DNA of 64,000 nucleotides from Gemmobacter caeni (GCF_003054195.1 NZ_QBKP01000004.1:45350-109349); one strand, 5' to 3'; positions 28,670 to 38,006 are shown, numbered from the stretch's first letter. A program made the numbers and translations. The notes: generated by a model not told the origin, from the letters alone.

Positions 28670-29050
28670 ATGGGTAAGGAAAAGAATCCGCGCCGCGTGG
28701 CGGACAACGAAGCGATGGCGAAAGCCCGTATGCTTCGCACCTCGCCGCAGAAGCTCAATCTGGTTGCCGGCCTGATCCGCGGCAAGAAGGTGGACAAGGC
28801 GATTGCCGACCTCACCTTCTCGAAGAAGCGGATTGCGCAGGACGTTCTGAAGTGCCTTCAGTCGGCTGTTGCCAACGCTGAAAACAACCACGGTCTCGAC
28901 GTTGACGAACTGGTGGTTGCCGAAGCCTGGTGCGGCAAGAACCTGGTGATGAAACGTGGCCGTCCGCGTGCGCGTGGCCGGTTCGGCAAGATCATGAAGC
29001 CGTTCTCGGAAATCACCATCAAGGTGCGTCAGAAAGGGGAGACTGCGTAA
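28670..29050 (+). CDS. rplV: 50S ribosomal protein L22
   Basis: L22 (126 residues) lines the exit tunnel with a long hairpin; the loop region here is [22 protein letters not shown] (cited in part: [11 protein letters not shown], about residues 94-104), the site of macrolide-resistance changes in other bacteria and apparently wild-type-like. [18 protein letters not shown] near 25-42 is the family signature. The stop shares one base with the rpsC start (TAATG). Confidence 0.97.
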   Translation: MGKEKNPRRVADNEAMAKARMLRTSPQKLNLVAGLIRGKKVDKAIADLTFSKKRIAQDVLKCLQSAVANAENNHGLDVDELVVAEAWCGKNLVMKRGRPRARGRFGKIMKPFSEITIKVRQKGETA

Positions 29051-29760
29051 TGGGTCAGAAGGTCAACCCTATCGGGATGCGTCTTCAGGTCAACCGGACC
29101 TGGGACAGCCGCTGGTTCGCTGATTCGAAAGATTACGGCGATCTGCTGCTCGAAGATCTCAAGATGCGCGACTTCATCCATGAGGAAGTCAAGCAGGCCG
29201 GGATCTCGAAAGTGATCATCGAACGTCCGCACAAGAAGTGCCGCGTGACCATTCACGCTGCGCGTCCGGGCGTCATCATCGGCAAGAAAGGCGCGGACAT
29301 CGAGACGCTTCGCAAGAAGCTGTCGAAGTTCACCGCTTCGGAACTGCACCTGAACATCGTCGAAGTCCGCAAGCCGGAGCTCGACGCGCAACTGGTGGCC
29401 GAATCGATCGCTCAGCAGATGGAACGTCGCGTTTCCTTCCGTCGCGCCATGAAGCGTGGCGTGCAGAACGCGATGCGTCTGGGTGCCCTCGGCATCCGTG
29501 TGAACGTCTCGGGCCGTCTGGGCGGCGCGGAAATCGCGCGGACCGAATGGTATCGTGAAGGCCGCGTGCCGCTGCACACCCTGCGCGCCGACATCGACTA
29601 TGCGCTGTCGGAAGCCAAGACCCCTTACGGGATCATCGGTGTGAAGGTCTGGGTCTTCAAAGGCGAGATCCTTGAGCACGACCCGCAAGCGCATGACCGT
29701 CGTCTGTCGGAAGAGACCCCGTCTCCGCGTCCGCAGCGCCGCGACCGCGAGCGCGCGTAA
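29050..29760 (+). CDS. rpsC: 30S ribosomal protein S3
   Basis: S3 (236 residues) lines the mRNA entry channel. The KH domain with [18 protein letters not shown] is at about residues 76-93 and the C-terminal domain with [14 protein letters not shown] near 157-170. The frame is open to 28930, but the family start [11 protein letters not shown] at 29050 overlaps the rplV stop by one base, showing coupling. The C-terminal tail is Pro/Arg-rich. rplP follows after 14 bases. Confidence 0.97.
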   Translation: MGQKVNPIGMRLQVNRTWDSRWFADSKDYGDLLLEDLKMRDFIHEEVKQAGISKVIIERPHKKCRVTIHAARPGVIIGKKGADIETLRKKLSKFTASELHLNIVEVRKPELDAQLVAESIAQQMERRVSFRRAMKRGVQNAMRLGALGIRVNVSGRLGGAEIARTEWYREGRVPLHTLRADIDYALSEAKTPYGIIGVKVWVFKGEILEHDPQAHDRRLSEETPSPRPQRRDRERA

Positions 29761-29774
29761 GGGAGTAGAGAAAG

Positions 29775-30188
29775 ATGCTGCAACCGAAACGGACGAAGTT
29801 CCGCAAACAGCACAAGGGCCGGATCCACGGCGAAGCCAAGGGCGGTTTCGCCCTGAACTTCGGCACCTTCGGCCTGAAGGCAACCGAGCCGGAGCGTGTG
29901 ACCGCGCGCCAGATCGAAGCTGCCCGTCGTGCGATCACCCGCCACATGAAGCGTCAGGGTCGCGTCTGGATCCGCATTTTCCCGGATGTTCCGGTTTCGT
30001 CGAAACCGACCGAAGTGCGGATGGGTAAAGGCAAGGGCTCGATCGACTACTGGGCGTGCAAGGTGAAGCCGGGCCGCGTGATGTTCGAGATCGACGGCGT
30101 GTCCGAAGTCATCGCCCGCGAGGCCCTGCGCCTCGGCGCGATGAAGCTGCCGGTCACCTCGCGCATCGTGGTTCGCGAAGACTGGTAA
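29775..30188 (+). CDS. rplP: 50S ribosomal protein L16
   Basis: L16 (137 residues) organises the A-tRNA site of 50[17 protein letters not shown] opens the protein, and [20 protein letters not shown] (about residues 78-97) carries the loop with the Arg that is hydroxylated in Escherichia coli. Unlike the usual arrangement, where rpmC follows at once, rplP is followed here by a strong terminator and a 220-base gap, so it ends the first S10 transcript segment. Confidence 0.97.
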   Translation: MLQPKRTKFRKQHKGRIHGEAKGGFALNFGTFGLKATEPERVTARQIEAARRAITRHMKRQGRVWIRIFPDVPVSSKPTEVRMGKGKGSIDYWACKVKPGRVMFEIDGVSEVIAREALRLGAMKLPVTSRIVVREDW

Positions 30189-30211
30189 TCCCGGTCTGAC
30201 CCGAAAGATTG

Positions 30212-30243
30212 AAAGCCCCCGGTCCGAAAGGCCGGGGGCTTTT
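30212..30243 (+). terminator. Intrinsic terminator between rplP and rpmC
   Basis: AAAGCCCCCGG pairs perfectly with CCGGGGGCTTT around a nine-base loop; the T-run continues to TTTT. It is as strong as the terminators at transcription-unit ends and splits the S10 gene set. Confidence 0.82.
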
Positions 30244-30288
30244 GCTTGCGGCAAAGTTTCCCTTGCCCTTGCAGGCCCCCTCCGGTAA

Positions 30289-30363
30289 GGAACCGCATCC
30301 TGCGGATTCCGGGTGACCGGAGATTCGCGGATTTGTCATTGATCCGCCAGGGTAACGGTCACC
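30289..30363 (+). promoter_or_regulatory. Structured leader upstream of rpmC
   Basis: Two hairpins lie between the terminator and rpmC. The first pairs GGAACCGCA with TGCGGATTCC with one bulge (30289-30310). The second is nested: outer arms GGTGACCG (30312-30319) and CGGTCACC (30356-30363), inner arms GCGGAT (30327-30332) and ATCCGC (30342-30347). Such folding suggests an autoregulatory ribosomal-protein leader. No clear promoter was found in the gap; a TTGTCA at 30333-30338 lacks a good partner. Confidence 0.5.
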
Positions 30364-30408
30364 CCATAAAACAGGGGCCGTCTGGCGATTGTGAAAAGGA
30401 ACAGGCGT

Positions 30409-30609
30409 ATGACCGCCAAGGAACTGAAGGCCAAGGCGCCGGCCGAGCTGCGCGAGCAGCTCGTGGCGCTGAAGAAGGAAGCGTTCAACCTGCGCTTCCA
30501 GCAGGCGACCGGCCAGCTTGAGAACACCGCCCGCATGCGTGCCGTCCGCAAGGAAGTCGCCCGCATCATGACGGTTCTGAACCAGCAAGCTGCTGAAGCT
30601 GCGAACTGA
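30409..30609 (+). CDS. rpmC: 50S ribosomal protein L29
   Basis: L29 (66 residues) is a helical protein near the tunnel exit beside L23. The pattern [18 protein letters not shown] and the [18 protein letters not shown] stretch (about residues 28-45) are typical. The frame begins at GTG 30391, but AAAAGGA at 30394-30400 gives ideal spacing to ATG 30409, so I use the latter. It restarts the spc half of the cluster after a terminator and structured leader. Confidence 0.95.
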   Translation: MTAKELKAKAPAELREQLVALKKEAFNLRFQQATGQLENTARMRAVRKEVARIMTVLNQQAAEAAN

Positions 30610-30620
30610 GGAGTAGGCAC

Positions 30621-30854
30621 ATGCCCAAGCGTATCCTGCAAGGTGTCGTCACCTCGGACAAGAACGAACAGACCATCACCGTTCTGGTTGAGCGTCGCTT
30701 CAAGCACCCGCTTCTGCAAAAGACCGTGCGGAAGTCGAAGAAATATCGCGCTCACGACGCGGATAACAAGTTCAAGGTCGGTGACACCGTGCGCATTGAA
30801 GAATGCGCGCCGATCTCGAAGACGAAGCGCTGGACGGTGGTGGCCGAGGCCTGA
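30621..30854 (+). CDS. rpsQ: 30S ribosomal protein S17
   Basis: S17 (77 residues) is an OB-fold primary binder of 16S r[22 protein letters not shown] and [20 protein letters not shown] (about residues 25-44) match the family; [18 protein letters not shown] closes it. GAGGAG precedes the ATG, 11 bases after rpmC. It is shorter than the Escherichia coli protein by a few residues at the N-terminus, as in other alphaproteobacteria. Confidence 0.97.
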   Translation: MPKRILQGVVTSDKNEQTITVLVERRFKHPLLQKTVRKSKKYRAHDADNKFKVGDTVRIEECAPISKTKRWTVVAEA

Positions 30855-30939
30855 GAAGGCTCCGGTCCCATCGTTCAGTCATCTGAACGAAACCCTGGGG
30901 CGGTGCTGATCAGCCGCTCCAAAGGTCGGGAGAAACCAA

Positions 30940-31308
30940 ATGATCCAGATGCAGACCAATCTGGATGTTGCTGACAACTCCGGCGCTCGCCGGGTTCAGT
31001 GCATCAAGGTTCTGGGCGGCTCGCACCGCCGCTACGCATCCGTGGGCGACATCATCGTGGTGTCGGTCAAGGAGGCGATTCCGAAGGGTCGCGTGAAGAA
31101 GGGTGACGTCCGCAAGGCCGTTGTCGTTCGCACCGCCAAGGAAGTCCGTCGTGAAGACGGCACCTCGATCCGCTTCGACCGTAATGCCGCCGTCATCCTG
31201 AACAACCAGGGCGAACCGGTCGGCACCCGTATCTTCGGGCCGGTCGTGCGCGAACTGCGTGCCAAGAACTTCATGAAGATCATCTCGCTGGCGCCGGAGG
31301 TGCTGTGA
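30940..31308 (+). CDS. rplN: 50S ribosomal protein L14
   Basis: L14 (122 residues) sits at the subunit interface and contacts silencing factor RsfS in other bacteria. [27 protein letters not shown] opens it (family signature ADNSGA near residue 11) and VFGPVVREL-type end motif is present as [14 protein letters not shown]. It follows an 85-base gap after rpsQ in which I see no terminator. rplX starts immediately after its stop. Confidence 0.97.
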   Translation: MIQMQTNLDVADNSGARRVQCIKVLGGSHRRYASVGDIIVVSVKEAIPKGRVKKGDVRKAVVVRTAKEVRREDGTSIRFDRNAAVILNNQGEPVGTRIFGPVVRELRAKNFMKIISLAPEVL

Positions 31309-31309
31309 T

Positions 31310-31615
31310 ATGGCTGCGAAGCTGAAAAAAGGCGACACGGTTGTCGTGCTGACTGGCAAGGACAAGGGCAAGCAGGGCGAGATCACCTCGGTGAACCCGT
31401 CGGCGAACAAGGCCGTTGTCGAGGGCGTGAACATCGCCATCCGCCACACCAAGCAATCGGCCTCGTCGCAGGGTGGCCGCATCGCCAAGGCGATGCCGAT
31501 CGACCTGTCGAACCTCGCCATCGTTGACAAGAACGGCAAGGCCACCCGCGTCGGCTTCCGCATGGAAGACGGCAAGAAAGTGCGCTTCGCCAAGACCACG
31601 GGGGACGTGATCTGA
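31310..31615 (+). CDS. rplX: 50S ribosomal protein L24
   Basis: L24 (101 residues) starts 50S assembly and lies near the tunnel exit. The KOW motif [20 protein letters not shown] is at residues 6-25. The start is one base after the rplN stop, and its own stop shares a base with the rplE start (TGATG), so the three are translated as a coupled set. Confidence 0.97.
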   Translation: MAAKLKKGDTVVVLTGKDKGKQGEITSVNPSANKAVVEGVNIAIRHTKQSASSQGGRIAKAMPIDLSNLAIVDKNGKATRVGFRMEDGKKVRFAKTTGDVI

Positions 31616-32175
31616 TGCTTGACGCTGCCGAATACACCCCGCGTCTGAAGGCCGAGTTCAAAACCCGAATCCGCGCCGCGCTGAAAGAAGAATTCAGCTA
31701 CAAGAACGACATGCAGATCCCGCGTCTGGACAAGATCGTGATCAACATGGGCGTTGGCGAAGCGGTGAAGGACACCAAGAAGGTGAAAGCCGCCGCCGAG
31801 CAGCTGACCGCGATTGCCGGTCAGAAGGCTGTCATCACCCACGCCAAGAAGTCGATCGCCGGCTTCCGTGTGCGGGAAGAGATGCCGCTGGGCTGCAAGG
31901 TGACCCTGCGCGGTGACCGCATGTATGAATTCCTCGACCGTCTCATCAACGTCGCGCTGCCGCGCGTCCGCGACTTCCGCGGCGTCAAGGGCACGTCGTT
32001 CGATGGCCGTGGCAACTATGCCATGGGGCTGAAAGAGCAGATCGTGTTCCCCGAAATCGAGTTCGACAAGATCGACGACGTTCTGGGCATGGACATCATC
32101 ATCTGCACCAACGCCAAGACCGACGCTGAAGCGAAGTCGCTGCTCAAGCACTTCAACATGCCGTTCTCCAGCTGA
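31615..32175 (+). CDS. rplE: 50S ribosomal protein L5
   Basis: L5 (186 residues) binds 5S rRNA and contacts S13 and P-site tRNA. The segment [16 protein letters not shown] (about residues 37-52) and [15 protein letters not shown] (about 98-112) match the family. The start overlaps the rplX stop in TGATG. An N-terminal extension of a few residues relative to Escherichia coli is typical of this class. Confidence 0.97.
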   Translation: MLDAAEYTPRLKAEFKTRIRAALKEEFSYKNDMQIPRLDKIVINMGVGEAVKDTKKVKAAAEQLTAIAGQKAVITHAKKSIAGFRVREEMPLGCKVTLRGDRMYEFLDRLINVALPRVRDFRGVKGTSFDGRGNYAMGLKEQIVFPEIEFDKIDDVLGMDIIICTNAKTDAEAKSLLKHFNMPFSS

Positions 32176-32193
32176 TCGCGCGAGGAAATCATT

Positions 32194-32499
32194 ATGGCTA
32201 AAAAATCCATGATCGAACGCGAGAAGAAGCGTCAGCATCTGGTGGACGTCTACGCCGCCAAGCGCGCTGCTCTCAAAGAGATCATCTCGAACCAGGACCT
32301 GCCCGTTGCCGAGCGTTTCGCAGCGGCACAGAAGCTGGCCCAACTGCCCCGCAACTCGTCGGCGACCCGGCTGCACAACCGCTGCCAGCTCACCGGCCGT
32401 CCCCATGCTTACTATCGTAAGCTGAAACTGTCGCGGATCATGCTGCGCGAGCTGGCCTCCTTCGGCCAGATCCCGGGCATGGTCAAGTCGAGCTGGTAA
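32194..32499 (+). CDS. rpsN: 30S ribosomal protein S14 (zinc-free type)
   Basis: S14 (101 residues) is the long form without the CxxC zinc ribbon. The C-terminal half has [23 protein letters not shown] (cited as [16 protein letters not shown], about residues 66-81), with a single Cys, and ends GMVKSSW. The zinc-free version does not depend on zinc, fitting an organism with a Zur-type response elsewhere in this window. It lies 18 bases after rplE. Confidence 0.97.
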   Translation: MAKKSMIEREKKRQHLVDVYAAKRAALKEIISNQDLPVAERFAAAQKLAQLPRNSSATRLHNRCQLTGRPHAYYRKLKLSRIMLRELASFGQIPGMVKSSW

Positions 32500-32511
32500 G
32501 GAGGAGCGACC

Positions 32512-32910
32512 ATGTCTGTGAACGATCCTCTCGGCGATATGCTGACCCGCATCCGCAACGCTCAGGCGCGCGGTAAATCGACTGTCTCGACCCCGGCCTC
32601 GAAGCTTCGCGCCTGGGTTCTGGATGTGCTGGCCTCGGAAGGTTACATCCGTGGTTACGAGCGTGCCTCGACCGACAATGGTCAGGGCGAGCTGGTGATC
32701 TCGCTGAAGTATTTCGAAGGCGAGCCGGTCATCCGTGAACTGAAGCGCGTGTCGAAACCCGGCCGTCGCGTCTACATGGGCGTCAAGGAAATCCCGTCGG
32801 TCCGCAATGGCCTGGGCGTTTCCATCGTGTCGACCCCCAAGGGCGTGATGTCCGATGCAGCTGCACGTTCCGCCAATGTTGGCGGCGAAGTGCTCTGCAC
32901 CGTGTTCTGA
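32512..32910 (+). CDS. rpsH: 30S ribosomal protein S8
   Basis: S8 (132 residues) binds the central domain of 16S rRNA and in Escherichia coli represses the spc operon. [19 protein letters not shown] opens it and the C-terminal [20 protein letters not shown] (about residues 101-120) is the family signature. AAGGAGGAG precedes the start, 12 bases after rpsN. An S8-binding mimic at rplE was not looked for in detail. Confidence 0.97.
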   Translation: MSVNDPLGDMLTRIRNAQARGKSTVSTPASKLRAWVLDVLASEGYIRGYERASTDNGQGELVISLKYFEGEPVIRELKRVSKPGRRVYMGVKEIPSVRNGLGVSIVSTPKGVMSDAAARSANVGGEVLCTVF

Positions 32911-32920
32911 GGAGGGTTAG

Positions 32921-33454
32921 ATGTCTCGTATCGGCAAAAAACCCGTCGCGCTTCCCAAGGGCGTCTCGGCCGAAATCAAAGGCCAGTCGATCGAAGTGAA
33001 GGGGCCGAAAGGCACCCGTTCCTTCACCGCGACCGACGATGTGACCCTGTCGCTGGAAGACGGCGCTGTGAAGGTGACCCCGCGCGGCACCTCCAAGCGT
33101 GCGCGCCAGCAGTGGGGCATGGCCCGCTCGATGGTCGAAAACCTCGTCATCGGCGTGACCGACGGCTTCAAGAAAGAGCTCGAAATTCAGGGCGTGGGTT
33201 ACCGCGCCGCGATGCAGGGCAATATCCTGAAACTGTCGCTTGGCTATTCGCATGAAGTGAACTTCGAAGTGCCTCAGGGCGTGACCGTCACGTCCCCGAA
33301 GCAGACCGAAATCGTTGTGGAAGGCATCGACCAGCAACTCGTTGGCCAGGTCGCTGCGAACATCCGTGAGTGGAAACGTCCCGAGCCCTACAAGGGCAAG
33401 GGCATCCGCTACAAGGGTGAGTTCATCTTCCGCAAGGAAGGCAAGAAGAAGTAA
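32921..33454 (+). CDS. rplF: 50S ribosomal protein L6
   Basis: L6 (177 residues) has two repeats of one fold and binds near the factor-binding site. [19 protein letters not shown] opens it; the signature [12 protein letters not shown] is at about residues 154-165. GAGGG lies before the ATG. It is 10 bases after rpsH. The C-terminus is lysine-rich (EGKKK), as usual. Confidence 0.97.
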   Translation: MSRIGKKPVALPKGVSAEIKGQSIEVKGPKGTRSFTATDDVTLSLEDGAVKVTPRGTSKRARQQWGMARSMVENLVIGVTDGFKKELEIQGVGYRAAMQGNILKLSLGYSHEVNFEVPQGVTVTSPKQTEIVVEGIDQQLVGQVAANIREWKRPEPYKGKGIRYKGEFIFRKEGKKK

Positions 33455-33465
33455 GGGTGGCGAAA

Positions 33466-33825
33466 ATGGCGAACAACAAAAGAGAGCTGTTCCTCAAGCG
33501 CCGCCTGCGCGTCCGGAACAAACTGAAGGCGATGTCCGCTGGACGCGCCCGCCTGTCTGTGCACCGCTCGTCGAAGAACATCAGCGTTCAGCTGATCGAC
33601 GACGTGCGCGGCGTGACGCTCGCTTCGGCTTCGACGCTGGAGAAAGAGCTGGGCTTCGTGGGCAAGAACAACGTGGAGGCCGCCGCGAAGGTGGGCGCCA
33701 CGATTGCGGAACGTGCCAAGGCGGCCGGTGTCGAAGAGTGCTACTTCGACCGCGGTGGTTTCCTCTTTCACGGGAAGATCAAGGCCTTGGCCGATGCTGC
33801 CCGTGAAGGCGGCCTGAAGTTCTAA
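33466..33825 (+). CDS. rplR: 50S ribosomal protein L18
   Basis: L18 (119 residues) binds 5S r[19 protein letters not shown] at the N-terminus and [34 protein letters not shown] (cited as [12 protein letters not shown]) near the C-terminus match the family. The frame begins at GTG 33457, but ATG 33466 gives the standard MANNKREL start with AAGGGTGG upstream. rpsE follows after ten bases. Confidence 0.96.
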   Translation: MANNKRELFLKRRLRVRNKLKAMSAGRARLSVHRSSKNISVQLIDDVRGVTLASASTLEKELGFVGKNNVEAAAKVGATIAERAKAAGVEECYFDRGGFLFHGKIKALADAAREGGLKF

Positions 33826-33835
33826 GGAGACGATG

Positions 33836-34393
33836 ATGGCAGAACGTGAAAACCGCCGGGAACGCCGCGCCGAGCGCGAGGAAACCCCGGAATTCGCCGA
33901 TCGTCTCGTGGCGATCAACCGCGTGTCGAAAACCGTGAAAGGCGGCAAACGCTTCGGCTTTGCTGCACTCGTGGTTGTCGGCGACCAGCGCGGCCGCGTG
34001 GGCTTCGGCAAGGGCAAGGCGAAAGAAGTGCCCGAGGCGATCCGCAAGGCGACCGAGCAGGCCAAGCGCTCGCTCGTTCGCGTGCCGCTGAAAGACTCGC
34101 GCACCCTGCACCACGACATGGAAGGCCGTCATGGCGCCGGTCGTGTTGTGATGCGCGCGGCTGTTCCCGGTACCGGGATCATCGCCGGTGGTCCGATGCG
34201 CGCCGTGTTCGAGATGCTGGGCATCCAGGACGTGGTGGCGAAGTCGCTGGGTTCGCAGAACCCTTACAACATGATCCGCGCGACCATCGACGGTCTGAAG
34301 CAGGAATCGAGCCCCCGTCAGGTCGCGCAGCGTCGCGGCAAGAAAGTGGCCGACATCCTGAAGAAGCCCGAAGATGAAGCTGTCGAGGCGTAA
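33836..34393 (+). CDS. rpsE: 30S ribosomal protein S5
   Basis: S5 (185 residues) helps form the mRNA entry site and affects decoding accuracy. An Arg/Glu-rich N-terminal tail precedes [21 protein letters not shown] (about residues 24-44), the S5 signature with the double-stranded RNA-binding-like fold. Two ATGs occur at 33833 and 33836; AAGGAG (33824-33829) is six bases from the second, which I use. rpmD follows after ten bases. Confidence 0.96.
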   Translation: MAERENRRERRAEREETPEFADRLVAINRVSKTVKGGKRFGFAALVVVGDQRGRVGFGKGKAKEVPEAIRKATEQAKRSLVRVPLKDSRTLHHDMEGRHGAGRVVMRAAVPGTGIIAGGPMRAVFEMLGIQDVVAKSLGSQNPYNMIRATIDGLKQESSPRQVAQRRGKKVADILKKPEDEAVEA

Positions 34394-34403
34394 GGAGTAG
34401 ACC

Positions 34404-34595
34404 ATGGCCAAGAAAACCATCGTCGTGCAGCAAGTGGCTTCGGCCGCGCGCCGCCCCGCCATCCAGACCGCGACGCTGAAGGGCCTCGGCCTGAACAAGC
34501 TGCGCCGCACCCGTGAACTGGAGGACACTCCGGCGGTTCGCGGCATGGTCAACAAGATCTCGCATCTTGTGAAAATCATCGAAGAGCGCGGCTGA
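34404..34595 (+). CDS. rpmD: 50S ribosomal protein L30
   Basis: L30 (63 residues) is a small 50S protein. The family core is [34 protein letters not shown], cited as [19 protein letters not shown] (about residues 22-40). GGAGTAG precedes the ATG. It normally leads straight into rplO, but here a perfect terminator follows and rplO starts 846 bases later, behind an oppositely oriented gene. Confidence 0.96.
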   Translation: MAKKTIVVQQVASAARRPAIQTATLKGLGLNKLRRTRELEDTPAVRGMVNKISHLVKIIEERG

Positions 34596-34616
34596 TCGCT
34601 ACGCATCCGAGATCGG

Positions 34617-34646
34617 AAACGCCCCGCCCAACCGGCGGGGCGTTTT
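34617..34646. terminator. Terminator after rpmD, shared with the convergent DUF998 gene
   Basis: A 12-bp perfect stem (AAACGCCCCGCC with GGCGGGGCGTTT) around CAACC, with TTTT on the right side and AAA on the left. It ends the rpmD transcript and can serve the leftward gene, whose stop codon abuts it. Confidence 0.9.
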
Positions 34647-35245
34647 CATTGCGCGCCATGTGGTGCCAGTGCCATTCCAAGGGCAAAGAGACCAAGCCAC
34701 AGTGCCGAGCTGAACAGATAAAGCCGCTCCAGCAGTCCAAAGATCCTGTGGCGCAGCGCGTGAACGAGGCAGACCGCGACCCCGAGCAGCGATGCCGTCA
34801 CGACCCAGTAAAGCGCGCCAAGCAGGTGGCGGAACGCAGCGGGCGGCAGGCTTTCCGCATCGGGAAACAGGTCGTCGATGGCGATATACGCCAGCGCAAA
34901 ATTGGCAACTGCGAAGGCCAGGTGCAGCCTGCCCGTGCGGCTTGACGGCTCGCCCTCGATATCCGTCGGATAGGCCACCACGCCCAGCGGCAGAGCGGCC
35001 ATGCCCAGAAGGCACAGACCGGCGCGCAGGGTGAAGCGGCCGTCTTCCAGCACGGCAGCGGCGAGCAGACTGCTCGCGGCGATCCCCGCCACCGCATAGC
35101 CGACAAACAACGGATGCGACGGCCCGATACCATAATCGCTGAGGGCCTGCCGGATCGGGCTGTAATCGCCGCGCAGATGCAGCGCCGCAAACAGGATGAT
35201 GACGGCCAGATAAGCCAGAGCTGATGCAAGGTAGAGACTGGACAT
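34646..35245 (-). CDS. DUF998-family membrane protein inserted in the spc operon
   Basis: A 199-residue protein with about six membrane helices. The segment YSPIRQALSDYGIGPSHPLF (about residues 28-47) resembles the SDYG/SDLG element of DUF998 proteins. GGGAGGG before the ATG (reverse strand) supports the start. It is transcribed against the ribosomal genes and lies between rpmD and rplO, which are contiguous in most bacteria; a shared terminator is on its 3' side and the rplO promoter begins about 75 bases beyond its start. Function unknown; it may be a lineage-specific insertion. Confidence 0.75.
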   Translation of the reverse strand: MSSLYLASALAYLAVIILFAALHLRGDYSPIRQALSDYGIGPSHPLFVGYAVAGIAASSLLAAAVLEDGRFTLRAGLCLLGMAALPLGVVAYPTDIEGEPSSRTGRLHLAFAVANFALAYIAIDDLFPDAESLPPAAFRHLLGALYWVVTASLLGVAVCLVHALRHRIFGLLERLYLFSSALWLGLFALGMALAPHGAQ

Positions 35246-35318
35246 CCGGCCCTCCCGCGTCCGTCCTGTCTCATAGAAAGGGCAGGGGCGGCCAAGGTCA
35301 AGTTTCGGGCGCGAAAGC

Positions 35319-35347
35319 TTGCGTGACGCAGGAATGACGTCTATACG
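35319..35347 (+). promoter_or_regulatory. Promoter of rplO-secY-adk
   Basis: TTGCGT (35319-35324) and TATACG (35342-35347) are 17 bases apart. The CTATACGCC context is the same as in the rpsL promoter. It restarts transcription after the rpmD terminator and the inverted DUF998 gene. Confidence 0.65.
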
Positions 35348-35441
35348 CCCCCGGTGGCGTCCACGCCACGAGAATCACCATCATATGCCGTGTGTGCCCC
35401 TCTGTCGCTTGTGGGGGCATTTCCGGCCAAGGAGAAGCGAC

Positions 35442-35921
35442 ATGAAACTGAATGAACTGCGCGACAACGAAGGCGCGGCCCGCAAGCAGAAGCGCGTTGC
35501 GCGCGGCCCGGGTTCGGGCAAGGGCAAGACCGCCGGTCGTGGTATCAAGGGTCAGAAATCGCGTTCGGGCGTTGCTCTGGGCGGCTACGAAGGCGGCCAG
35601 ATGCCGCTTTACCGTCGTCTGCCGAAGCGCGGCTTCAACAAGCCGAACGCCAAGCACTATGCCGTTGTGAACCTCGGTCTGATCGAGAAGTTCATCGAGG
35701 CTGGCAAGCTGGACGCCAAGGCCGAGATCACCGAAGACATGCTGGTTGCTGCCGGCGTCACCTCGCGCAAGCGTGACGGTATCCGCGTTCTGGCCAAGGG
35801 CGAGATCAAGTCGAAAGTCACGCTGACCGTCACCGGCGCCTCGCAGGCTGCCATCGACGCGGTCGCCAAGGCTGGCGGCAAGCTCAGCGTGGCGGAAGCT
35901 GCGGCGGCTGCGGCGGAATAA
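35442..35921 (+). CDS. rplO: 50S ribosomal protein L15
   Basis: L15 (159 residues) is a late 50S assembly protein. [12 protein letters not shown] opens it and the Gly/Arg/Lys-rich [20 protein letters not shown] (about residues 22-41) is the signature. The frame is open to 35319, but ATG 35442 after AAGGAG is the family start. The C-terminus is an Ala-rich tail. It begins a new transcript from its own promoter. Confidence 0.97.
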   Translation: MKLNELRDNEGAARKQKRVARGPGSGKGKTAGRGIKGQKSRSGVALGGYEGGQMPLYRRLPKRGFNKPNAKHYAVVNLGLIEKFIEAGKLDAKAEITEDMLVAAGVTSRKRDGIRVLAKGEIKSKVTLTVTGASQAAIDAVAKAGGKLSVAEAAAAAAE

Positions 35922-35970
35922 AGGTTGTGAGCGGTCGCCAGACCGCTTACATCGGTGCAGAGTTTTCCCG

Positions 35971-36003
35971 CGCCGCCGACCGGAAAACCCCGGTTCGGCG
36001 GCG
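35971..36003 (+). promoter_or_regulatory. Hairpin just upstream of secY
   Basis: CGCCGCCGA-CCGG pairs with CCGGTTCGGCGGCG (13 pairs, one bulge), ending six bases before ATG 36009 and 21 before ATG 36024. There is no T-run. It may limit ribosome access to secY; this is inference. Confidence 0.5.
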
Positions 36004-36023
36004 CAATCATGAAAGACACGGGC

Positions 36024-37382
36024 ATGGCATCTGCTGCAGAGCAAATGGCGGCGAACCTCAGCTGGGGCGCCCTTGGCAAGGCCACGGACCTTCGCCAACG
36101 CATCTTCTTCACCATCGGCCTTCTGATCGTCTATCGTCTGGGCACCTACATCCCCGTGCCGGGGATCGACGGTCAGGCGCTGCGCGAGTTCATGTCGGGA
36201 GTTTCGGCCGGTCTGGGCGGCATTCTGAACATGTTCACCGGCGGCGCGATCAGCCGTATGGGCATCTTTGCGCTTGGCATCATGCCCTATATCTCGGCCT
36301 CGATCATCGTTCAGCTTCTGGCGGCCATGGTGCCCGCGCTGGAGCAGCTGAAGAAAGAGGGCGAGCAAGGCCGCAAGAAGATGAACCAGTATACGCGCTA
36401 CGGCACCGTGGCGCTGGCGCTGTTTCAGGCCTGGGGGATTGCGGTCAGTCTTGAGGCCGGGGATCTCGCGCATGATCCGGGGCTGTTCTTCAAGCTGTCG
36501 GTCGTGGTGACGCTGGTAGGCGGCACGATGTTCCTGATGTGGCTGGGCGAGCAGATCACCGCGCGCGGCATCGGCAACGGCACCTCGCTCATCATCTTCG
36601 TCGGCATCGTGGCCGAAATTCCCGCTGCGCTGGCACAATTCTTCAGCCAGGGCCGTTCGGGTGCGATCTCGCCCGGCGTCATCATCGGTGTGATCGTGAT
36701 GGTCGTCGTCGTGATCGCCTTTGTGGTGTTCATGGAACGCGCCCTGCGCAAGATCCATATCCAGTATCCGCGCCGTCAGGTCGGGATGAAGATTTATGAC
36801 GGCGGCTCGTCGCACCTGCCGGTCAAGGTCAACCCGGCGGGCGTGATCCCGGCGATCTTTGCCTCGTCGCTGCTGCTGCTGCCGACCACCATCGCCGCCT
36901 TCTCGGGGCAGGGGACGGGGCCGGTGATGTCGACCATCCTCGCCTATTTCGGGCCGGGGCAGCCGCTGTATCTGCTGTTCTTCACGTCGATGATCGTGTT
37001 CTTCGCCTATTTCTACACGTTCAACGTGTCGTTCAAGGTTGATGACGTGGCCGAGAACCTGAAGAACCAGAACGGTTTCGTGCCCGGTATCCGCCCCGGC
37101 AAGAAGACCGAGGAATATCTGGAATATGTCGTGAACCGGGTTCTCGTGCTCGGTGCCGCCTATCTGGCCTTCGTCTGCCTGCTGCCCGAGATCATCCGCC
37201 ATCAGCTTTCGATCCCCTTCTACTTTGGTGGGACTTCCGTGCTGATCGTGGTTTCGGTGACGATGGATACGATCAACCAGATCCAGTCGCATCTGCTGGC
37301 GCACCAGTATGAAGGGCTGATCGAAAAATCGCAGCTTCGCGGCCGAAAGCGCAGCGGGGCCAAGACGCCGACGCGTCGCTAA
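36024..37382 (+). CDS. secY: Preprotein translocase subunit SecY
   Basis: SecY (about 452 residues) is the channel of the Sec translocon, with ten membrane helices visible as hydrophobic stretches. [22 protein letters not shown] (TM1 and plug entry) is near residues 24-45 and the cytosolic loop [11 protein letters not shown] near 116-126. The start is uncertain: ATG 36024 ([12 protein letters not shown]) matches what I recall of related proteins, ATG 36009 adds five residues, and the frame is open to 35955. None has a strong ribosome-binding site, and a hairpin precedes it. adk follows after 22 bases. Confidence 0.93.
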   Translation: MASAAEQMAANLSWGALGKATDLRQRIFFTIGLLIVYRLGTYIPVPGIDGQALREFMSGVSAGLGGILNMFTGGAISRMGIFALGIMPYISASIIVQLLAAMVPALEQLKKEGEQGRKKMNQYTRYGTVALALFQAWGIAVSLEAGDLAHDPGLFFKLSVVVTLVGGTMFLMWLGEQITARGIGNGTSLIIFVGIVAEIPAALAQFFSQGRSGAISPGVIIGVIVMVVVVIAFVVFMERALRKIHIQYPRRQVGMKIYDGGSSHLPVKVNPAGVIPAIFASSLLLLPTTIAAFSGQGTGPVMSTILAYFGPGQPLYLLFFTSMIVFFAYFYTFNVSFKVDDVAENLKNQNGFVPGIRPGKKTEEYLEYVVNRVLVLGAAYLAFVCLLPEIIRHQLSIPFYFGGTSVLIVVSVTMDTINQIQSHLLAHQYEGLIEKSQLRGRKRSGAKTPTRR

Positions 37383-37404
37383 AATACACGAGGGACAGCA
37401 CACC

Positions 37405-37989
37405 ATGGTCAATATCATCCTTCTGGGACCGCCGGGCGCAGGCAAGGGTACGCAAGCCAAGCGGCTGGTGGACGAACGGAACATGGTGCAGCTGTCGACC
37501 GGCGACATGCTGCGCGAGGCCAAGACCTCGGGCACCGAGATGGGCCGTCGCGTCGCCGAAGTGATGGACAAGGGGCAACTGGTGACGGACGAGATCGTCA
37601 TCGGGCTGATCGAGGAAAAGATGGCGGGCCCGGCGGGCGGCGGCTTCATCTTCGACGGCTTCCCGCGCACCCTCGCTCAGGCTGATGCCCTGGGTGCGCT
37701 GCTGGCGCGCACCGGGCAGAAGCTGGATGCGGTGATCGAGCTGGTGGTGGATGATGAGGCACTGGTTGCCCGTATCGTCCGCCGGGCCGAGGAAGCGGCG
37801 GCGGCGGGTCAGCCCGTCCGCGCCGACGATAACCCCGAGGTTTTTGCTGGTCGTCTGCGCGAGTATTATAAGAAGACAGCGCCGCTTCTGGGCTACTACT
37901 ATGCCAAGGGCGACCTGAAGCAGGTGGATGGCATGGCCCCGATGGCGGATGTCGGCGTGGCAATTGCGAAACTGCTTGACAGCAAGTGA
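37405..37989 (+). CDS. adk: Adenylate kinase, short-lid type
   Basis: Adenylate kinase (194 residues) converts ATP and AMP to two ADP. The P-loop GPPGAGKGT is at residues 7-15, DGFPRT near 87-92, and the LID region is short ([21 protein letters not shown]) with no zinc cysteines. This is the housekeeping position for adk, next to secY. A second adenylate kinase with a long zinc-type lid is encoded at 61115. A hairpin with T-run follows before rpsM. Confidence 0.96.
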   Translation: MVNIILLGPPGAGKGTQAKRLVDERNMVQLSTGDMLREAKTSGTEMGRRVAEVMDKGQLVTDEIVIGLIEEKMAGPAGGGFIFDGFPRTLAQADALGALLARTGQKLDAVIELVVDDEALVARIVRRAEEAAAAGQPVRADDNPEVFAGRLREYYKKTAPLLGYYYAKGDLKQVDGMAPMADVGVAIAKLLDSK

Positions 37990-38006
37990 AACTTTCCTCC
38001 GACGCC

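Noticed and set aside
35298-37670. A 790-codon minus-strand frame opposite rplO, secY and adk
   Set aside because: His/Arg-rich shadow of the plus-strand genes, no start signal and no homology pattern.
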